Assembly: GCF_009755605.1 (NCBI RefSeq)
Contig: NZ_WPNZ01000029.1
Location: 62,001 to 126,000 of the forward strand
Direction: 5' to 3'
Length of the DNA stretch: 64,000 nt
DNA from: Streptomyces typhae
GTDB lineage: Bacteria; Actinomycetota; Actinomycetes; Streptomycetales; Streptomycetaceae
The position numbers and the translations under genes were made by a program. Positions 17,738-25,889 of the stretch are shown one piece after another. Below the pieces are notes generated by a model, which was not told the DNA's origin, searched no databases, and saw nothing but the letters and a program-made list of their open reading frames with translations. Within the stretch, counting starts at the first letter, position 1; every line of letters begins with the position of its first letter.

Positions 17738-19438
17738 ATGGACGCTGAAGCCATCGAGGAGGGCCGCCGCCGCTGGCAGGCCCGGTACGACGCCGCGAAG
17801 AAGCGCGACGCCGATTTCACGACGCTCTCCGGTGATCCGGTCGAGCCCGTCTACGGGCCACGGCCCGGGGACACCTACGAAGGCTTCGAGCGGATCGGCT
17901 GGCCCGGCGAGTATCCGTACACGCGCGGGCTGCACGCCACCGGCTACCGAGGCCGTACGTGGACGATCCGCCAGTTCGCGGGCTTCGGCAACGCCGAGCA
18001 GACGAACGAGCGGTACAAGATGATCCTCGCCGCGGGCGGCGGCGGCCTGAGCGTGGCCTTCGACATGCCGACGCTCATGGGCCGCGACTCCGACGACCCG
18101 CGCTCCCTCGGCGAGGTCGGCCACTGCGGCGTGGCCATCGACTCGGCCGCCGACATGGAGGTCCTGTTCAAGGGCATCCCGCTCGGGGACGTCACGACGT
18201 CCATGACGATCAGCGGCCCCGCCGTCCCGGCGTTCTGCATGTACCTGGTCGCGGCCGAGCGCCAGGGCATCGACCCGGGCGTGCTGAACGGCACGCTCCA
18301 GACGGACATCTTCAAGGAGTACATCGCGCAGAAGGAGTGGCTCTTCGAACCCGAGCCGCACCTGCGCCTCATCGGCGACCTGATGGAGCACTGCGCCCGC
18401 GACATCCCGGCGTACAAGCCGCTTTCGGTGTCCGGCTACCACATCCGCGAGGCGGGCGCGACGGCCGCGCAGGAGCTGGCGTACACCCTCGCGGACGGCT
18501 TCGGGTACGTGGAGCTCGGCCTGAGCCGGGGCCTCGACGTCGATGTCTTCGCCCCCGGTCTGTCCTTCTTCTTCGACGCCCACGTGGACTTCTTCGAGGA
18601 GATCGCCAAGTTCCGCGCGGCCCGCAGGATCTGGGCGCGCTGGATGCGCGAGGTGTACGGGGCGAAGACCGACAAGGCCCAGTGGCTGCGCTTCCACACG
18701 CAGACGGCGGGCGTCTCGCTGACCGCCCAGCAGCCGTACAACAACGTGGTCCGCACGGCCGTGGAGGCGTTGGCCGCCGTCCTCGGCGGTACGAACTCCC
18801 TCCACACCAACGCCCTCGACGAGACCCTGGCTCTGCCCAGCGAGCAGGCCGCCGAGATCGCGCTGCGCACCCAGCAGGTCCTGATGGAGGAGACCGGCGT
18901 CGCCAACGTCGCCGACCCGCTCGGCGGCTCCTGGTACATCGAGCAGCTCACCGACCGCATCGAGGCCGACGCCGAGAAGATCTTCGACCAGATCAAGGAG
19001 CGGGGCCGGCGGGCGCACCCCGACGGGCAGCACCCCATCGGCCCCGTCACCTCCGGCATCCTGCGCGGCATCGAGGACGGCTGGTTCACCGGCGAGATCG
19101 CCGAGTCCGCCTTCACCTACCAGCGGGCCCTGGAGAAGGGCGACAAGCGGGTCGTCGGCGTCAACGTCCACCACGGCTCCGTGACCGGCGACCTGGAGAT
19201 CCTGCGCGTCAGCCACGAGGTGGAGCGCGAGCAGGTGCGTGCCCTCGCGGAGCGCAAGGCCGCCCGCGACGACGCCCGCGTGCGGTCCTCCCTGGACGCG
19301 ATGCTGGCCGCCGCCCGCGACGGGTCCAACATGATCGCCCCCATGCTGGACGCGGTCCGGGCCGAGGCCACCATGGGGGAGATCTGCGGGGTCCTCCGGG
19401 ACGAGTGGGGCGTGTACGTGGAGCCGCCGGGCTTCTAG
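17738..19438 (+). CDS. icmA: Isobutyryl-CoA mutase large subunit IcmA
   Basis: 566 residues, the length known for IcmA. It is the substrate-binding TIM barrel of the B12-dependent acyl-CoA mutase: YTRGLHATGYRGRTWTIRQFAGFG and LSVAFDMPTLMGRDSDDPR carry the CoA-binding loops, and LTAQQPYNNVVRTAVEALAAVLGGTNSLHTNALDE is strongly conserved. There is no cobalamin-binding C-terminal domain, so it needs a separate small subunit (IcmB), which is not in this window. It interconverts isobutyryl- and n-butyryl-CoA, linking valine breakdown to polyketide building blocks. Confidence 0.95.
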   Translation: MDAEAIEEGRRRWQARYDAAKKRDADFTTLSGDPVEPVYGPRPGDTYEGFERIGWPGEYPYTRGLHATGYRGRTWTIRQFAGFGNAEQTNERYKMILAAGGGGLSVAFDMPTLMGRDSDDPRSLGEVGHCGVAIDSAADMEVLFKGIPLGDVTTSMTISGPAVPAFCMYLVAAERQGIDPGVLNGTLQTDIFKEYIAQKEWLFEPEPHLRLIGDLMEHCARDIPAYKPLSVSGYHIREAGATAAQELAYTLADGFGYVELGLSRGLDVDVFAPGLSFFFDAHVDFFEEIAKFRAARRIWARWMREVYGAKTDKAQWLRFHTQTAGVSLTAQQPYNNVVRTAVEALAAVLGGTNSLHTNALDETLALPSEQAAEIALRTQQVLMEETGVANVADPLGGSWYIEQLTDRIEADAEKIFDQIKERGRRAHPDGQHPIGPVTSGILRGIEDGWFTGEIAESAFTYQRALEKGDKRVVGVNVHHGSVTGDLEILRVSHEVEREQVRALAERKAARDDARVRSSLDAMLAAARDGSNMIAPMLDAVRAEATMGEICGVLRDEWGVYVEPPGF

Positions 19439-19473
19439 CCCCGTCCTGCCTCGACTCCCTCGAGGCGCCACCG

Positions 19474-19514
19474 ACGCCTCCGCCGTGCGCGATCAGAGCG
19501 CACCGCGGAGGCGT
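19474..19514. terminator. Bidirectional hairpin after icmA
   Basis: Seventeen-base arms (19474-19490 and 19498-19514) pair with a single mismatch around a seven-base loop. They lie between convergent icmA and the minus-strand gene ending at 19493, and overlap the end of the latter. Confidence 0.8.
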
Positions 19515-19711
19515 TGTGCGTGCAAGTGGGCCAAGGCCAGGAGCTGGCGATGCTGCCATGGGGTGGCCGGGCGCAGGTGCCGGTAGTGGACGCGCCACGT
19601 CAGGCCCGTGGGGCGCTCCAGGATCACGAACGCGCCGTCGACCGCGCGCACGGTGCCCGGCATGTCGTACGTCCGGTCGAAGAGCACCGCTCCAGGATGA
19701 ATTCCGGTCAC
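19493..19711 (-). CDS. Small protein of the HTH/DUF397 region
   Basis: 72 residues from GTG (MTGIHPGAVLFDRTYDMPGTVRAVDG), with a GGGGGA site. A longer open frame adds a non-conserved leader. ERPTGLTWRVHYRHLRPATPWQHRQLLALAHLHAQR is the conserved part. This type of small protein recurs beside XRE/DUF397 modules in Streptomyces. Its GTGA start overlaps the upstream gene's stop. No signal peptide or membrane helix. Function unknown. Confidence 0.72.
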   Translation of the reverse strand: MTGIHPGAVLFDRTYDMPGTVRAVDGAFVILERPTGLTWRVHYRHLRPATPWQHRQLLALAHLHAQRLRGAL

Positions 19712-19935
19712 AGCAGATCCCCCCGGCTCCGCGCGTTCGCCCTCGCGGCCCGCGCCCGCAACTGCTGTGCGGGGGTAGCCGGTTCCGCGTTCTCCGGGGT
19801 GACGGTCCACTCCCGCCCACCTGCCATGGGACGGAGGGACCAGACCCCGCACCACTCGCCCCGGAATTCACCGACCAGGTTGCGGGTGACGTCGAGGAGG
19901 AGGGTGCCGGGGGGTGGGGGTGGGGTGTCGAGCAT
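19708..19935 (-). CDS. Small hypothetical protein, first of a coupled pair
   Basis: 75 residues starting MLDTPPPPPGTLLLDVTRNLVGEFRGEWCG; a TTG start at 19974 would add 13 residues. After a Pro run comes VWSLRPMAGGREWTVTPENAEPATPAQQL. It overlaps the next gene by four bases, so the two small proteins are made together. They are divergent from the TTA-containing HTH regulator at 20048. No known domain recognised. Confidence 0.65.
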   Translation of the reverse strand: MLDTPPPPPGTLLLDVTRNLVGEFRGEWCGVWSLRPMAGGREWTVTPENAEPATPAQQLRARAARANARSRGDLL

Positions 19936-20047
19936 GTCGTCGTCCGTGCCTCTCCGTAGCGAATCCACTACCAAGGGGCATCAGCGTGACCTAGGGTGTG
20001 CCCGTCTTCAACTTGCCCGTTTTGCTTGGAGAGTTGGGTGGTGAGCT

Positions 20048-20875
20048 TTGAACCGTAAGGACTTGGACCCGGAGGAATCGCCCAGCGCACGGTTTGGCCA
20101 GCGGCTTCGTGTACTGCGCGATGAAAGAGGGTGGACGCAGGACGAGCTCGCCTCGCGACTCGGCTGCTCTGGAACACACGTTTCCGCCGTCGAAACTGGC
20201 CGTCGTCCTCCAACTCGCCGCTTTGCGGCAAGCGTCGACAGGGCATTCGGGACGGGGGACAGATTCGAGCGGCAGAGCCGTGCCGCGAGATATACGGCCC
20301 TCATCGAAGGGTTCCCCGAGTACGTCGCCCATGAGGGGCGAGCGGCGGAAGTCCGGTTGTACGAGGTGGGTGTCGTCCCTGGGCTCCTCCAGACGCCTGA
20401 GTACGCAGCGGCCCTGGAAGCGGACGCGGTACGACGGCAGGCGATCACCTCGGAGCAGGCTGACGAACGGGTCGACCTGTTGGTCCGGCGCCAGACCGGT
20501 CTTCTGCGGTCACCGGCGCCGCTGATCTTCGCGGTGCTCGACGAAGGGTGCATCCGCCGCCCCATGGGAACGGCTGCCGTCATAGAGGCCCAGTTCACGC
20601 GCCTACTCGACTTCACCGAACTGCCGAACACAGTGCTTCAAGTCGCGCCGTTCTCGATGGGGGCGCGCAGGCCGTTCAGCTTGCCCGTCACGGTACTCAC
20701 GATGCCTGACCGTTCGCTCATGTCCTACGCGGAGTCCACGCACCGAGGTCACCTTGAGCGCGAAAGCACGTTCGTATTGCCCATCTTGGCGGCCTACCAT
20801 CAATTGCAGGCAGAAGCGCTGTCGCAAGCAGCATCCGTGGCCATGATCCAAGAGTTACGAAAGGGCACCTCGTGA
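20048..20875 (+). CDS. WhiJ-type HTH regulator (XRE + DUF5753) with TTA codon
   Basis: 275 residues from TTG with a GGTGAG site. The N-terminal XRE HTH is FGQRLRVLRDERGWTQDELASRLGCSGTHVSAVETGRRPP. The rest is the DUF5753 domain: YEVGVVPGLLQTPEYAAAL, EAQFTRLLDFTELPNTVLQVAPFSMGAR and HRGHLERESTFVLPILAAYHQL. Leu270, six codons from the end, is TTA (20855-20857), the bldA-controlled codon. Its GTGA overlap couples it to the first DUF397 gene. In Streptomyces such pairs (whiJ group) act in development and antibiotic onset, the small DUF397 protein modulating the HTH partner. Confidence 0.93.
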   Translation: MNRKDLDPEESPSARFGQRLRVLRDERGWTQDELASRLGCSGTHVSAVETGRRPPTRRFAASVDRAFGTGDRFERQSRAARYTALIEGFPEYVAHEGRAAEVRLYEVGVVPGLLQTPEYAAALEADAVRRQAITSEQADERVDLLVRRQTGLLRSPAPLIFAVLDEGCIRRPMGTAAVIEAQFTRLLDFTELPNTVLQVAPFSMGARRPFSLPVTVLTMPDRSLMSYAESTHRGHLERESTFVLPILAAYHQLQAEALSQAASVAMIQELRKGTS

Positions 20876-21081
20876 CTACCGAATCCCCGCACTGGTTCAC
20901 GTCCTCCTACAGCGGCAACGGAGGCCAGTGCGTAGAGATCGCCGCCAACCTCATCCCGGTACACGGCATAGTCCCCGTGCGGGACTCCAAGCGCCCGAGC
21001 GGCACGGTCCTGGCAGTCCGCGTCGAGGCGTTCTCGACCTTCGTGGACGGCCTGAAGGCCGGACAGTTCCCCACGGCGTGA
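20872..21081 (+). CDS. DUF397 protein, first of the array
   Basis: 69 residues, GTGA overlap with the HTH gene. DUF397 signature: WFTSSYSGNGGQCVEIAANL, then VPVRDSKRPSGTVL and a terminal VEAFSTFVDGLKAG. DUF397 proteins are small partners of XRE/DUF5753 regulators. Overlap implies equal output with its HTH partner. The next DUF397 genes share the same AGGGCACCTC ribosome region, a sign of tandem duplication. Confidence 0.93.
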   Translation: MTTESPHWFTSSYSGNGGQCVEIAANLIPVHGIVPVRDSKRPSGTVLAVRVEAFSTFVDGLKAGQFPTA

Positions 21082-21091
21082 AGGGCACCTC

Positions 21092-21484
21092 GTGAAGACA
21101 GAGACCCCGCACTGGTTCACGTCCTCCTACAGCAACAACGGCGGCCAGTGCGTAGAGATCGCCGCCGATCCGGTCGCCGCCTGCGGAGTGGTCCGCCTCC
21201 GCGATTCCAAGCGTCCGAACGGGCCGGTCCTACGCGTGCCCGCCGAGGCGTTCGCGTCCTTCGTGGGCGGCATGAAAGCGATCGAATCCCCTCGCTGGTC
21301 CACATCCTCCTACAGCAACAACGGCGGCGCCTGCGTGGAGATCGCTGTCAACCTGGTCGCCGCATGCGGCGCAGTCCCCGTCCGCGACTCCAAGCTCCCG
21401 AACAGCCCCGTACTGGGCGTCTCCGCCCGCGCGTTCGCCCACTTCGTGGGTGGCGTGAAGGGCGGGCGCTTCGGCACAGAGTGA
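21092..21484 (+). CDS. Fused double DUF397 protein
   Basis: 130 residues with two DUF397 domains: residues 1-66 (WFTSSYSNNGGQCVEIAADP, RLRDSKRPNGPVL) and 67-130 (WSTSSYSNNGGACVEIAVNL, VPVRDSKLPNSPVL). The join is MKAIESPRW, where the second copy has lost its own start and stop, so a tandem pair has become one gene. It sits 10 bases after the first DUF397 gene and has the same AGGGCACCTCGTGA start region. Fusion may fix a 1:1 subunit ratio. Confidence 0.92.
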   Translation: MKTETPHWFTSSYSNNGGQCVEIAADPVAACGVVRLRDSKRPNGPVLRVPAEAFASFVGGMKAIESPRWSTSSYSNNGGACVEIAVNLVAACGAVPVRDSKLPNSPVLGVSARAFAHFVGGVKGGRFGTE

Positions 21485-21494
21485 AGGGCACCTC

Positions 21495-21716
21495 GTGAAG
21501 AACGAATCCCCGCACTGGTTCACGTCCTCGTACAGCGACAACGGCGGCGCCTGCATAGAGATCGCCGCCAACCTCATCCCCGTACACGGCACAGTCCCCA
21601 TACGCGACTCCAAGTCCCCGAGCGGCCCGGTACTGGACGTCCACGCCGACGCGTTCTCGTCCTTCGTGGATGGCGTGAAGGCCGGAGGCCTCGGGTCCGG
21701 CGTAACCCCTAGGTAG
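21495..21716 (+). CDS. DUF397 protein, last of the array
   Basis: 73 residues, GTG start with the same AGGGCACCTC site as its neighbours. WFTSSYSDNGGACIEIAANL, VPIRDSKSPSGPVLDV and a C-terminal DAFSSFVDGVKAGGLG fit DUF397. It is closest in sequence to the first copy (both share LIPVHG), so the array probably grew by more than one duplication. With the fused gene this makes four domains for one HTH protein. Confidence 0.92.
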   Translation: MKNESPHWFTSSYSDNGGACIEIAANLIPVHGTVPIRDSKSPSGPVLDVHADAFSSFVDGVKAGGLGSGVTPR

Positions 21717-21793
21717 GCGTGGGCCGCGTCGGGCGCGCAGGAGGCGCTCACCGTTCGCGTGGGAGTAACGGGTGGGTGGGTGGGGGAGGACGT

Positions 21794-22462
21794 TCACGGG
21801 GCCGTGTCCGGAGCGGAGGGCACCGCGGCGGGCCCCCGGCCAGAGACCGCTGCGAGGCCGCCCAGGACCAGGGAAGTGAACTGTTCCGCCCACTCCGCGT
21901 CGACGGGCTCCGCGCTGACCAGGGCGCGGTGGACCACGGCACCGGCGATCACGTCGAAGATGAGGTCGGCGGTGCGGGCCGCCGCGGCGGTGTCCGGCTC
22001 GGCGGGGAGTTCGCCGCGGTCCTGGGCGCGGGCCCGCCCGGCGAGGACGAGCCGCTTCTGGCGGTCGACGATGGACGCCCGGATGCGCTCCCGCAGGGGC
22101 TCGTCCGTCGTGGACTCCGCGACCACCGCCATCAGCGCCGTCTTCGTCTCGGGCCGCCCCAGCAGCGCCGCGAACTGAAGGACCACTCCCTCGATGTCGG
22201 TGGCCAGGCTGCCGCTGTCCGGCAGTTCCAGCTCGTCGAAGAGTTCGGCGACCGCGTCCACGACGAGCTCGCTCTTGCCCGCCCACCGCCGGTACAGCGT
22301 GGTCTTGGCGACCCCTGCCCGCGTCGCCACGTCGCCCAGCGTGAGCTTGGTCCAGCCGAGGTCGACCAGGGCCTGCCTGGTCGCCTCGAGGATGGCGGTG
22401 TCCGCCTCGGTACTGCGCGGGCGCCCCCCGGCGCGCGTCGACGGTGTGCTGCGGCTCTGCAT
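21794..22462 (-). CDS. TetR-family regulator
   Basis: 222 residues. N-terminal HTH: ATRQALVDLGWTKLTLGDVATRAGVAKTTLYRRWAGKSELVVDA. A C-terminal helical ligand domain follows, with a short Pro/Ala tail. The palindrome at 22471-22486, nine bases upstream of its ATG, is a likely self-binding site. There is no obvious transporter or enzyme beside it to name as target; the thioredoxin gene is on the other side of a 351-bp gap. Confidence 0.93.
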   Translation of the reverse strand: MQSRSTPSTRAGGRPRSTEADTAILEATRQALVDLGWTKLTLGDVATRAGVAKTTLYRRWAGKSELVVDAVAELFDELELPDSGSLATDIEGVVLQFAALLGRPETKTALMAVVAESTTDEPLRERIRASIVDRQKRLVLAGRARAQDRGELPAEPDTAAAARTADLIFDVIAGAVVHRALVSAEPVDAEWAEQFTSLVLGGLAAVSGRGPAAVPSAPDTAP

Positions 22463-22813
22463 CCCGCGACCATACCGGCGAGTATGACCGTCCTGACCAG
22501 GTGGGAGTGAGGCAGATCACGCTGCCCCCGGGACCCCGCCCCGTACCCGCCCAGTTACGCTACGAGCCGTAGCGAAAGCCACGTACGACGTGGCCTGCGA
22601 CGGCACTTTCCGTCCCTCGGACGGCGACCACAGCACGGCAGTCCCGGTGCGGGGTGGGGACCCCGCACCAGCACGCGGACGGTCCCCTCGGGCCCGGAAG
22701 CGCACAGGCAAAGCACACAGACAGAAGTGGACCGGATCCGTCCGGCAGCCCCGCAATCCGGCGAGGGGTGCAGACGGGCACGGTTCCCGCGCGGCTTGGG
22801 GGAGGATGTACTC
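22463..22813. other. 351-bp intergenic region before the thioredoxin-like gene
   Basis: Divergent upstream region of the TetR gene (minus) and the thioredoxin-like gene (plus). It contains the palindrome at 22471-22486 and a GGGGGAGGA ribosome site just before 22814. No gene supported in it. Confidence 0.65.
22471..22486. promoter_or_regulatory. TetR autoregulatory palindrome
   Basis: CATAC (22471-22475) and GTATG (22482-22486) flank six bases in CATACCGGCGAGTATG. The position at the start of the TetR gene fits autorepression. Inferred, not shown. Confidence 0.65.
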
Positions 22814-23806
22814 ATGCAGCCACGGAACATGTCCATGAGCGGAGTCGTCGACCTCGCCGCGGTGAAGGCGGCCCAGGAGGCGAAGGCGAAGGCGGAACAG
22901 GCCCGCGCCGAAGCGGCCAGGCAGGGCGGCGGCGCCGCCGGCGCCGGAGTGTCGCCCGCGAGCCTCGTCATCGACGTCGACGAGGCGGGATTCGAGCGGG
23001 ATGTCCTGCAACGCTCCACCGAAGTGCCCGTCGTCATCGACTTCTGGGCCGAGTGGTGCGAGCCCTGCAAGCAGCTCAGCCCGCTCCTGGAGCGACTGAC
23101 GCGGGAGTACAACGGCCGCTTCGTCCTCGCGAAGATCGATGTCGACGCGAACCAGATGCTGATGCAGCAGTTCGGGGTGCAGGGCATCCCGGCGGTCTTC
23201 GCGGTGGTGGCGGGCCAGGCCCTGCCGCTCTTCCAGGGCGCGGCCCCCGAGGCGCAGATCCGCGGCACCCTCGACCAGCTCATCCAGGTCGGCGAGGAGC
23301 GCTTCGGCCTCACCGGCCTCACCGTCGACCCGAACGCCACCGACGCCCCGGGCGAGGGCTCCGCAGCCGAGGCCGCCGCCCCGGCCGGTCCCTACGACGC
23401 CCTGCTCGAAGCCGCCGTCCAGGCGCTCGACGCGGGTGACCTGGCCGGCGCGGTCCAGGCGTACAAGAACGTGCTGAGCGACGACCCCGGCAACACCGAG
23501 GCCAAGCTCGGCCTCTCCCAGGCCGAACTGCTCCAGCGGGTGCAGGACCTGGACCCGGCCGCCGTCCGCAAGGACGCCGCCGAGAAGCCCGGCGACGTAC
23601 GGGCCCAGATCGCCGCGGCGGACCTGGATCTGGTCGGCGGCCATGTCGAGGACGCCTTCGGGCGCCTGGTCGACACCGTCCGGCGCACCGCGGGCGACGA
23701 CCGGGACGCCGCCCGGCTGCGGCTGCTCGAACTCTTCGAGGTGGTGGGCGCGGACGACCCGCGCGTGGCCACGGCGCGCACGGCGCTCGCCCGGGTGCTT
23801 TTCTGA
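22814..23806 (+). CDS. Thioredoxin-fold and TPR co-chaperone (CnoX/YbbN-like)
   Basis: 330 residues, ATG with a GGGGGAGGA site. An N-terminal charged helix (residues 12-36) precedes a thioredoxin domain with WCEPCK (Cys82, Cys85), so the active-site pair is kept. Residues 210-330 form helical TPR-like repeats (ALDAGDLAGAVQAYKNVLSDDPGNTEAKLGLSQAELL). This layout resembles CnoX/YbbN, which protects client proteins from oxidation and aids chaperonin. Whether it is redox active in vivo cannot be told. It has its own promoter region upstream. Confidence 0.9.
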   Translation: MQPRNMSMSGVVDLAAVKAAQEAKAKAEQARAEAARQGGGAAGAGVSPASLVIDVDEAGFERDVLQRSTEVPVVIDFWAEWCEPCKQLSPLLERLTREYNGRFVLAKIDVDANQMLMQQFGVQGIPAVFAVVAGQALPLFQGAAPEAQIRGTLDQLIQVGEERFGLTGLTVDPNATDAPGEGSAAEAAAPAGPYDALLEAAVQALDAGDLAGAVQAYKNVLSDDPGNTEAKLGLSQAELLQRVQDLDPAAVRKDAAEKPGDVRAQIAAADLDLVGGHVEDAFGRLVDTVRRTAGDDRDAARLRLLELFEVVGADDPRVATARTALARVLF

Positions 23807-23886
23807 GGCTTTTTGTGGGGTCGCGCCGGTCCGGCGCCCATGCCCCTGATGTGTGAGTGAACAGCTTGCCCAAGCGACACCACAGT

Positions 23887-23920
23887 GGCCGCGTTTTACC
23901 AAAACTTGGTAAACGCGGCC
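23887..23920 (+). terminator. Terminator after the thioredoxin-TPR gene
   Basis: GGCCGCGTTT (23887-23896) pairs with AAACGCGGCC (23911-23920); ACCAA and TTGGT extend the stem inside, with one bulged T and a three-base loop. The hairpin lies 80 bases past the stop. Confidence 0.8.
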
Positions 23921-24051
23921 GCTGTTACTTGGAGTAAGAGTAGGGCGTCGATCTGTCCGACTCTGTTCGCCAATCGCCCGATCTTGTCCAACTGTTGAAG
24001 CCACCGTCTGTTGCTGATCGATGCCGGGCGGTCGTCGGGCGGTTATCCGCC

Positions 24052-24069
24052 CGTTACCAGCGAGTAACG
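24052..24069. promoter_or_regulatory. CGTTAC dyad upstream of DUF6230
   Basis: CGTTAC and GTAACG (24052-24057 and 24064-24069) flank CAGCGA. It lies 376 bases upstream of the DUF6230 start, too far to act at its start codon. It could be an operator for an upstream promoter. Confidence 0.35.
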
Positions 24070-24445
24070 AACCCCCTTGTGCGGGCGCCGAGAATGCACC
24101 ACGATCGGCCACGCTCGGTCCATTGCCCGCAGCCCGACAGCCAGTCGGGAGACGGAAGTTCTGGGTCCCCACCGAGCAGACCGGTGGCACCGCCGCCGGT
24201 CTGGGACAGGGGGGTCTCTGCCACTCCCGGCAGGGCCTGTCCAGCAAGGTTGTGCGTGATGCGTCAGGCGCGACCAGTGGTTGTCGCTCGGGGGTGATCG
24301 CCGGTGATCGAGGCGCACGGTGCGTCTTACCGCACGGGCGCTCTCCTTACCGAGGACGTAGCACTTCTCCCATCCCTGCCCTGCTGAGCCGCCCTGACGG
24401 GAGCAGCAAGGGCCGGAGATGTACGTCCGAGAAGGAGGAAAAGTC

Positions 24446-25075
24446 ATGGAGTCCGTGGCTCGTGGCGGAACCAGATGGAAGCGGTTCGCCGTGGTCATGG
24501 TGCCGAGCGTCGCGGCGACTGCCGCGATAGGCGTGGCCCTCGCTCAGGGTGCGCTCGCGGCATCGTTCAGTGTGTCCGGTCAGCAGTTCAAGGTGACCGC
24601 CAAGTCGCTCGACGGCGAAGGATTCGTCCAGTACGGGGCGATGGACGTCGGCAAGTCGGGCAAGCACCCGGTCGCCGTCGTCGGCATGGAAGAGGCGAGG
24701 ATCCGCAACCTCTGCCAGTCCGTCGTCGTGCCGGTCCCCGTCTTCGGCGACGTGTCGATGAAGCTGACGGCCGGTGGCAAGGGCGCACCCCGCGTCTACG
24801 CGAAGAAGCTCTTCATCGACGCCGACGACCTGAAGGCCAATGCGACGTTCACCAACGTCGACATCGGTGTCTCGGTCGACCGGACGACGAAGGGTCCCGG
24901 TACCAACCCGCAGGACCAGCCGGGCAAGCAGTATGTCCCCGACTCGTTCGCCCAGCAGGCCGACAAGGTGCGCTTCACCGACGTCAAGCAGCGCGCCTGG
25001 GCGACCAGCGCGGGCACCTTCAAGCTGTCCGGCCTGCACATGTCGGTCAAGAAGGGCAAGCACGAGTGCTACTGA
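24446..25075 (+). CDS. DUF6230 secreted or anchored protein
   Basis: 209 residues, ATG 10 bases after a GAAGGAGGA site. An N-terminal hydrophobic segment (about residues 20-43) ends in ALAAS, which looks like a Sec signal or uncleaved anchor. The rest is beta-rich with FSVSGQQFKVTAKSLDGEGFVQYG and HPVAVVGMEEARIRNLCQSVV. Old annotations call this family cholesterol esterase without clear support. It is the first gene before a DUF6114 protein, a pairing common in Streptomyces. Its lone pair of Cys (NLCQS, HECY) may form a disulfide outside the cell. Confidence 0.88.
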   Translation: MESVARGGTRWKRFAVVMVPSVAATAAIGVALAQGALAASFSVSGQQFKVTAKSLDGEGFVQYGAMDVGKSGKHPVAVVGMEEARIRNLCQSVVVPVPVFGDVSMKLTAGGKGAPRVYAKKLFIDADDLKANATFTNVDIGVSVDRTTKGPGTNPQDQPGKQYVPDSFAQQADKVRFTDVKQRAWATSAGTFKLSGLHMSVKKGKHECY

Positions 25076-25310
25076 GGCAGTAGCGGCCTCGGTCACACCG
25101 ATTCGATCTCATCCGCTTCGTCCTGATCGAGACCGTCGTTGAGGCCGTGTCAGAGGCCATTGCTGTCCTAAGCCGCACTTGTTGTGCCGAACGGCCGGGC
25201 GCGGGGGCGCCTTTACCTCGTACACCACATCCGTACATCGTGAACCAGTCGTCCCCGTGCCCGAATCCGCATACACAGATCCAAACGCCATACCCGAGGA
25301 GCTGTACGAC

Positions 25311-25889
25311 ATGAGCGCCGAAGCGCAAGTGGGCCTTGGCAACAGGCTTGGCCGGATGCGCCGATCGTTCCGAGGGTGGCGCGGTCAGCGCCCGTTCTGG
25401 GGAGGCCTGCTGACACTGCTCGGCGGCGTCCCGATCATGTACTTCCCGTACGCGAACCTCACACTGGGCACGATGACCATCCGGATGGCGACCACCGCCG
25501 GCGCCGGATCGCTGATCATCGGTGTGCTGTTGGTCGTGCTCGGCCTGACCATGTGGTTCCAGCCGCAGTCCCGTGTCTTCGCGGGCATCGCGGCGATTCT
25601 GCTCGCCCTGGTCTCCCTCGTGGTGTCCAACTTCGGCGGCTTCGTCATGGGTTTCCTGCTCGCCCTCATCGGCGGTGCGCTCGGTGTCTCCTGGATGCCG
25701 ACGAGGCTCGAGAAGCGGTCGAAGCGACGCGCGAAGGCTCCGGACACCGGAGACCTCAACGACGGGGCCCCCGCGCCCGCGGCCGCGGGGGCCGCGAGCG
25801 GGACCGTACCGGCGGCGGGTGGTGCGACCGATGACTTGTCAGGATCGAGCCCGGACAACGGGACGAACGGGAGGCACCGTGCCGGCTGA
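25311..25889 (+). CDS. DUF6114 membrane protein
   Basis: 192 residues from ATG with GAGGAG upstream (MSAEAQVGLGNRLGRMRRSFRG). A GTG at 25257 in frame is possible. Four hydrophobic helices (about residues 30-50, 60-82, 88-107, 110-130) form the DUF6114 core; WRGQRPFWGGLLTLLGGVPIMYFP is characteristic. The tail is Ala/Pro-rich and likely inside the cell. It overlaps the next gene start by 11 bases. Function unknown; partner of the DUF6230 protein. Confidence 0.88.
   Translation: MSAEAQVGLGNRLGRMRRSFRGWRGQRPFWGGLLTLLGGVPIMYFPYANLTLGTMTIRMATTAGAGSLIIGVLLVVLGLTMWFQPQSRVFAGIAAILLALVSLVVSNFGGFVMGFLLALIGGALGVSWMPTRLEKRSKRRAKAPDTGDLNDGAPAPAAAGAASGTVPAAGGATDDLSGSSPDNGTNGRHRAG

Larger units (their letters stand above)
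23807..24445. other. 639-bp intergenic region before the DUF6230 gene
   Basis: No coding capacity supported. It carries a strong hairpin (23887-23920), a short TTACT-TGG-AGTAA dyad (23924-23936) and an 18-bp dyad (24052-24069). The remainder is the promoter and leader region of the DUF6230 operon. Confidence 0.65.

Noticed and set aside
24446..25075. Cholesterol esterase
   Set aside because: No Ser-hydrolase motif (GxSxG) in the protein; only the old name of the family suggests it.
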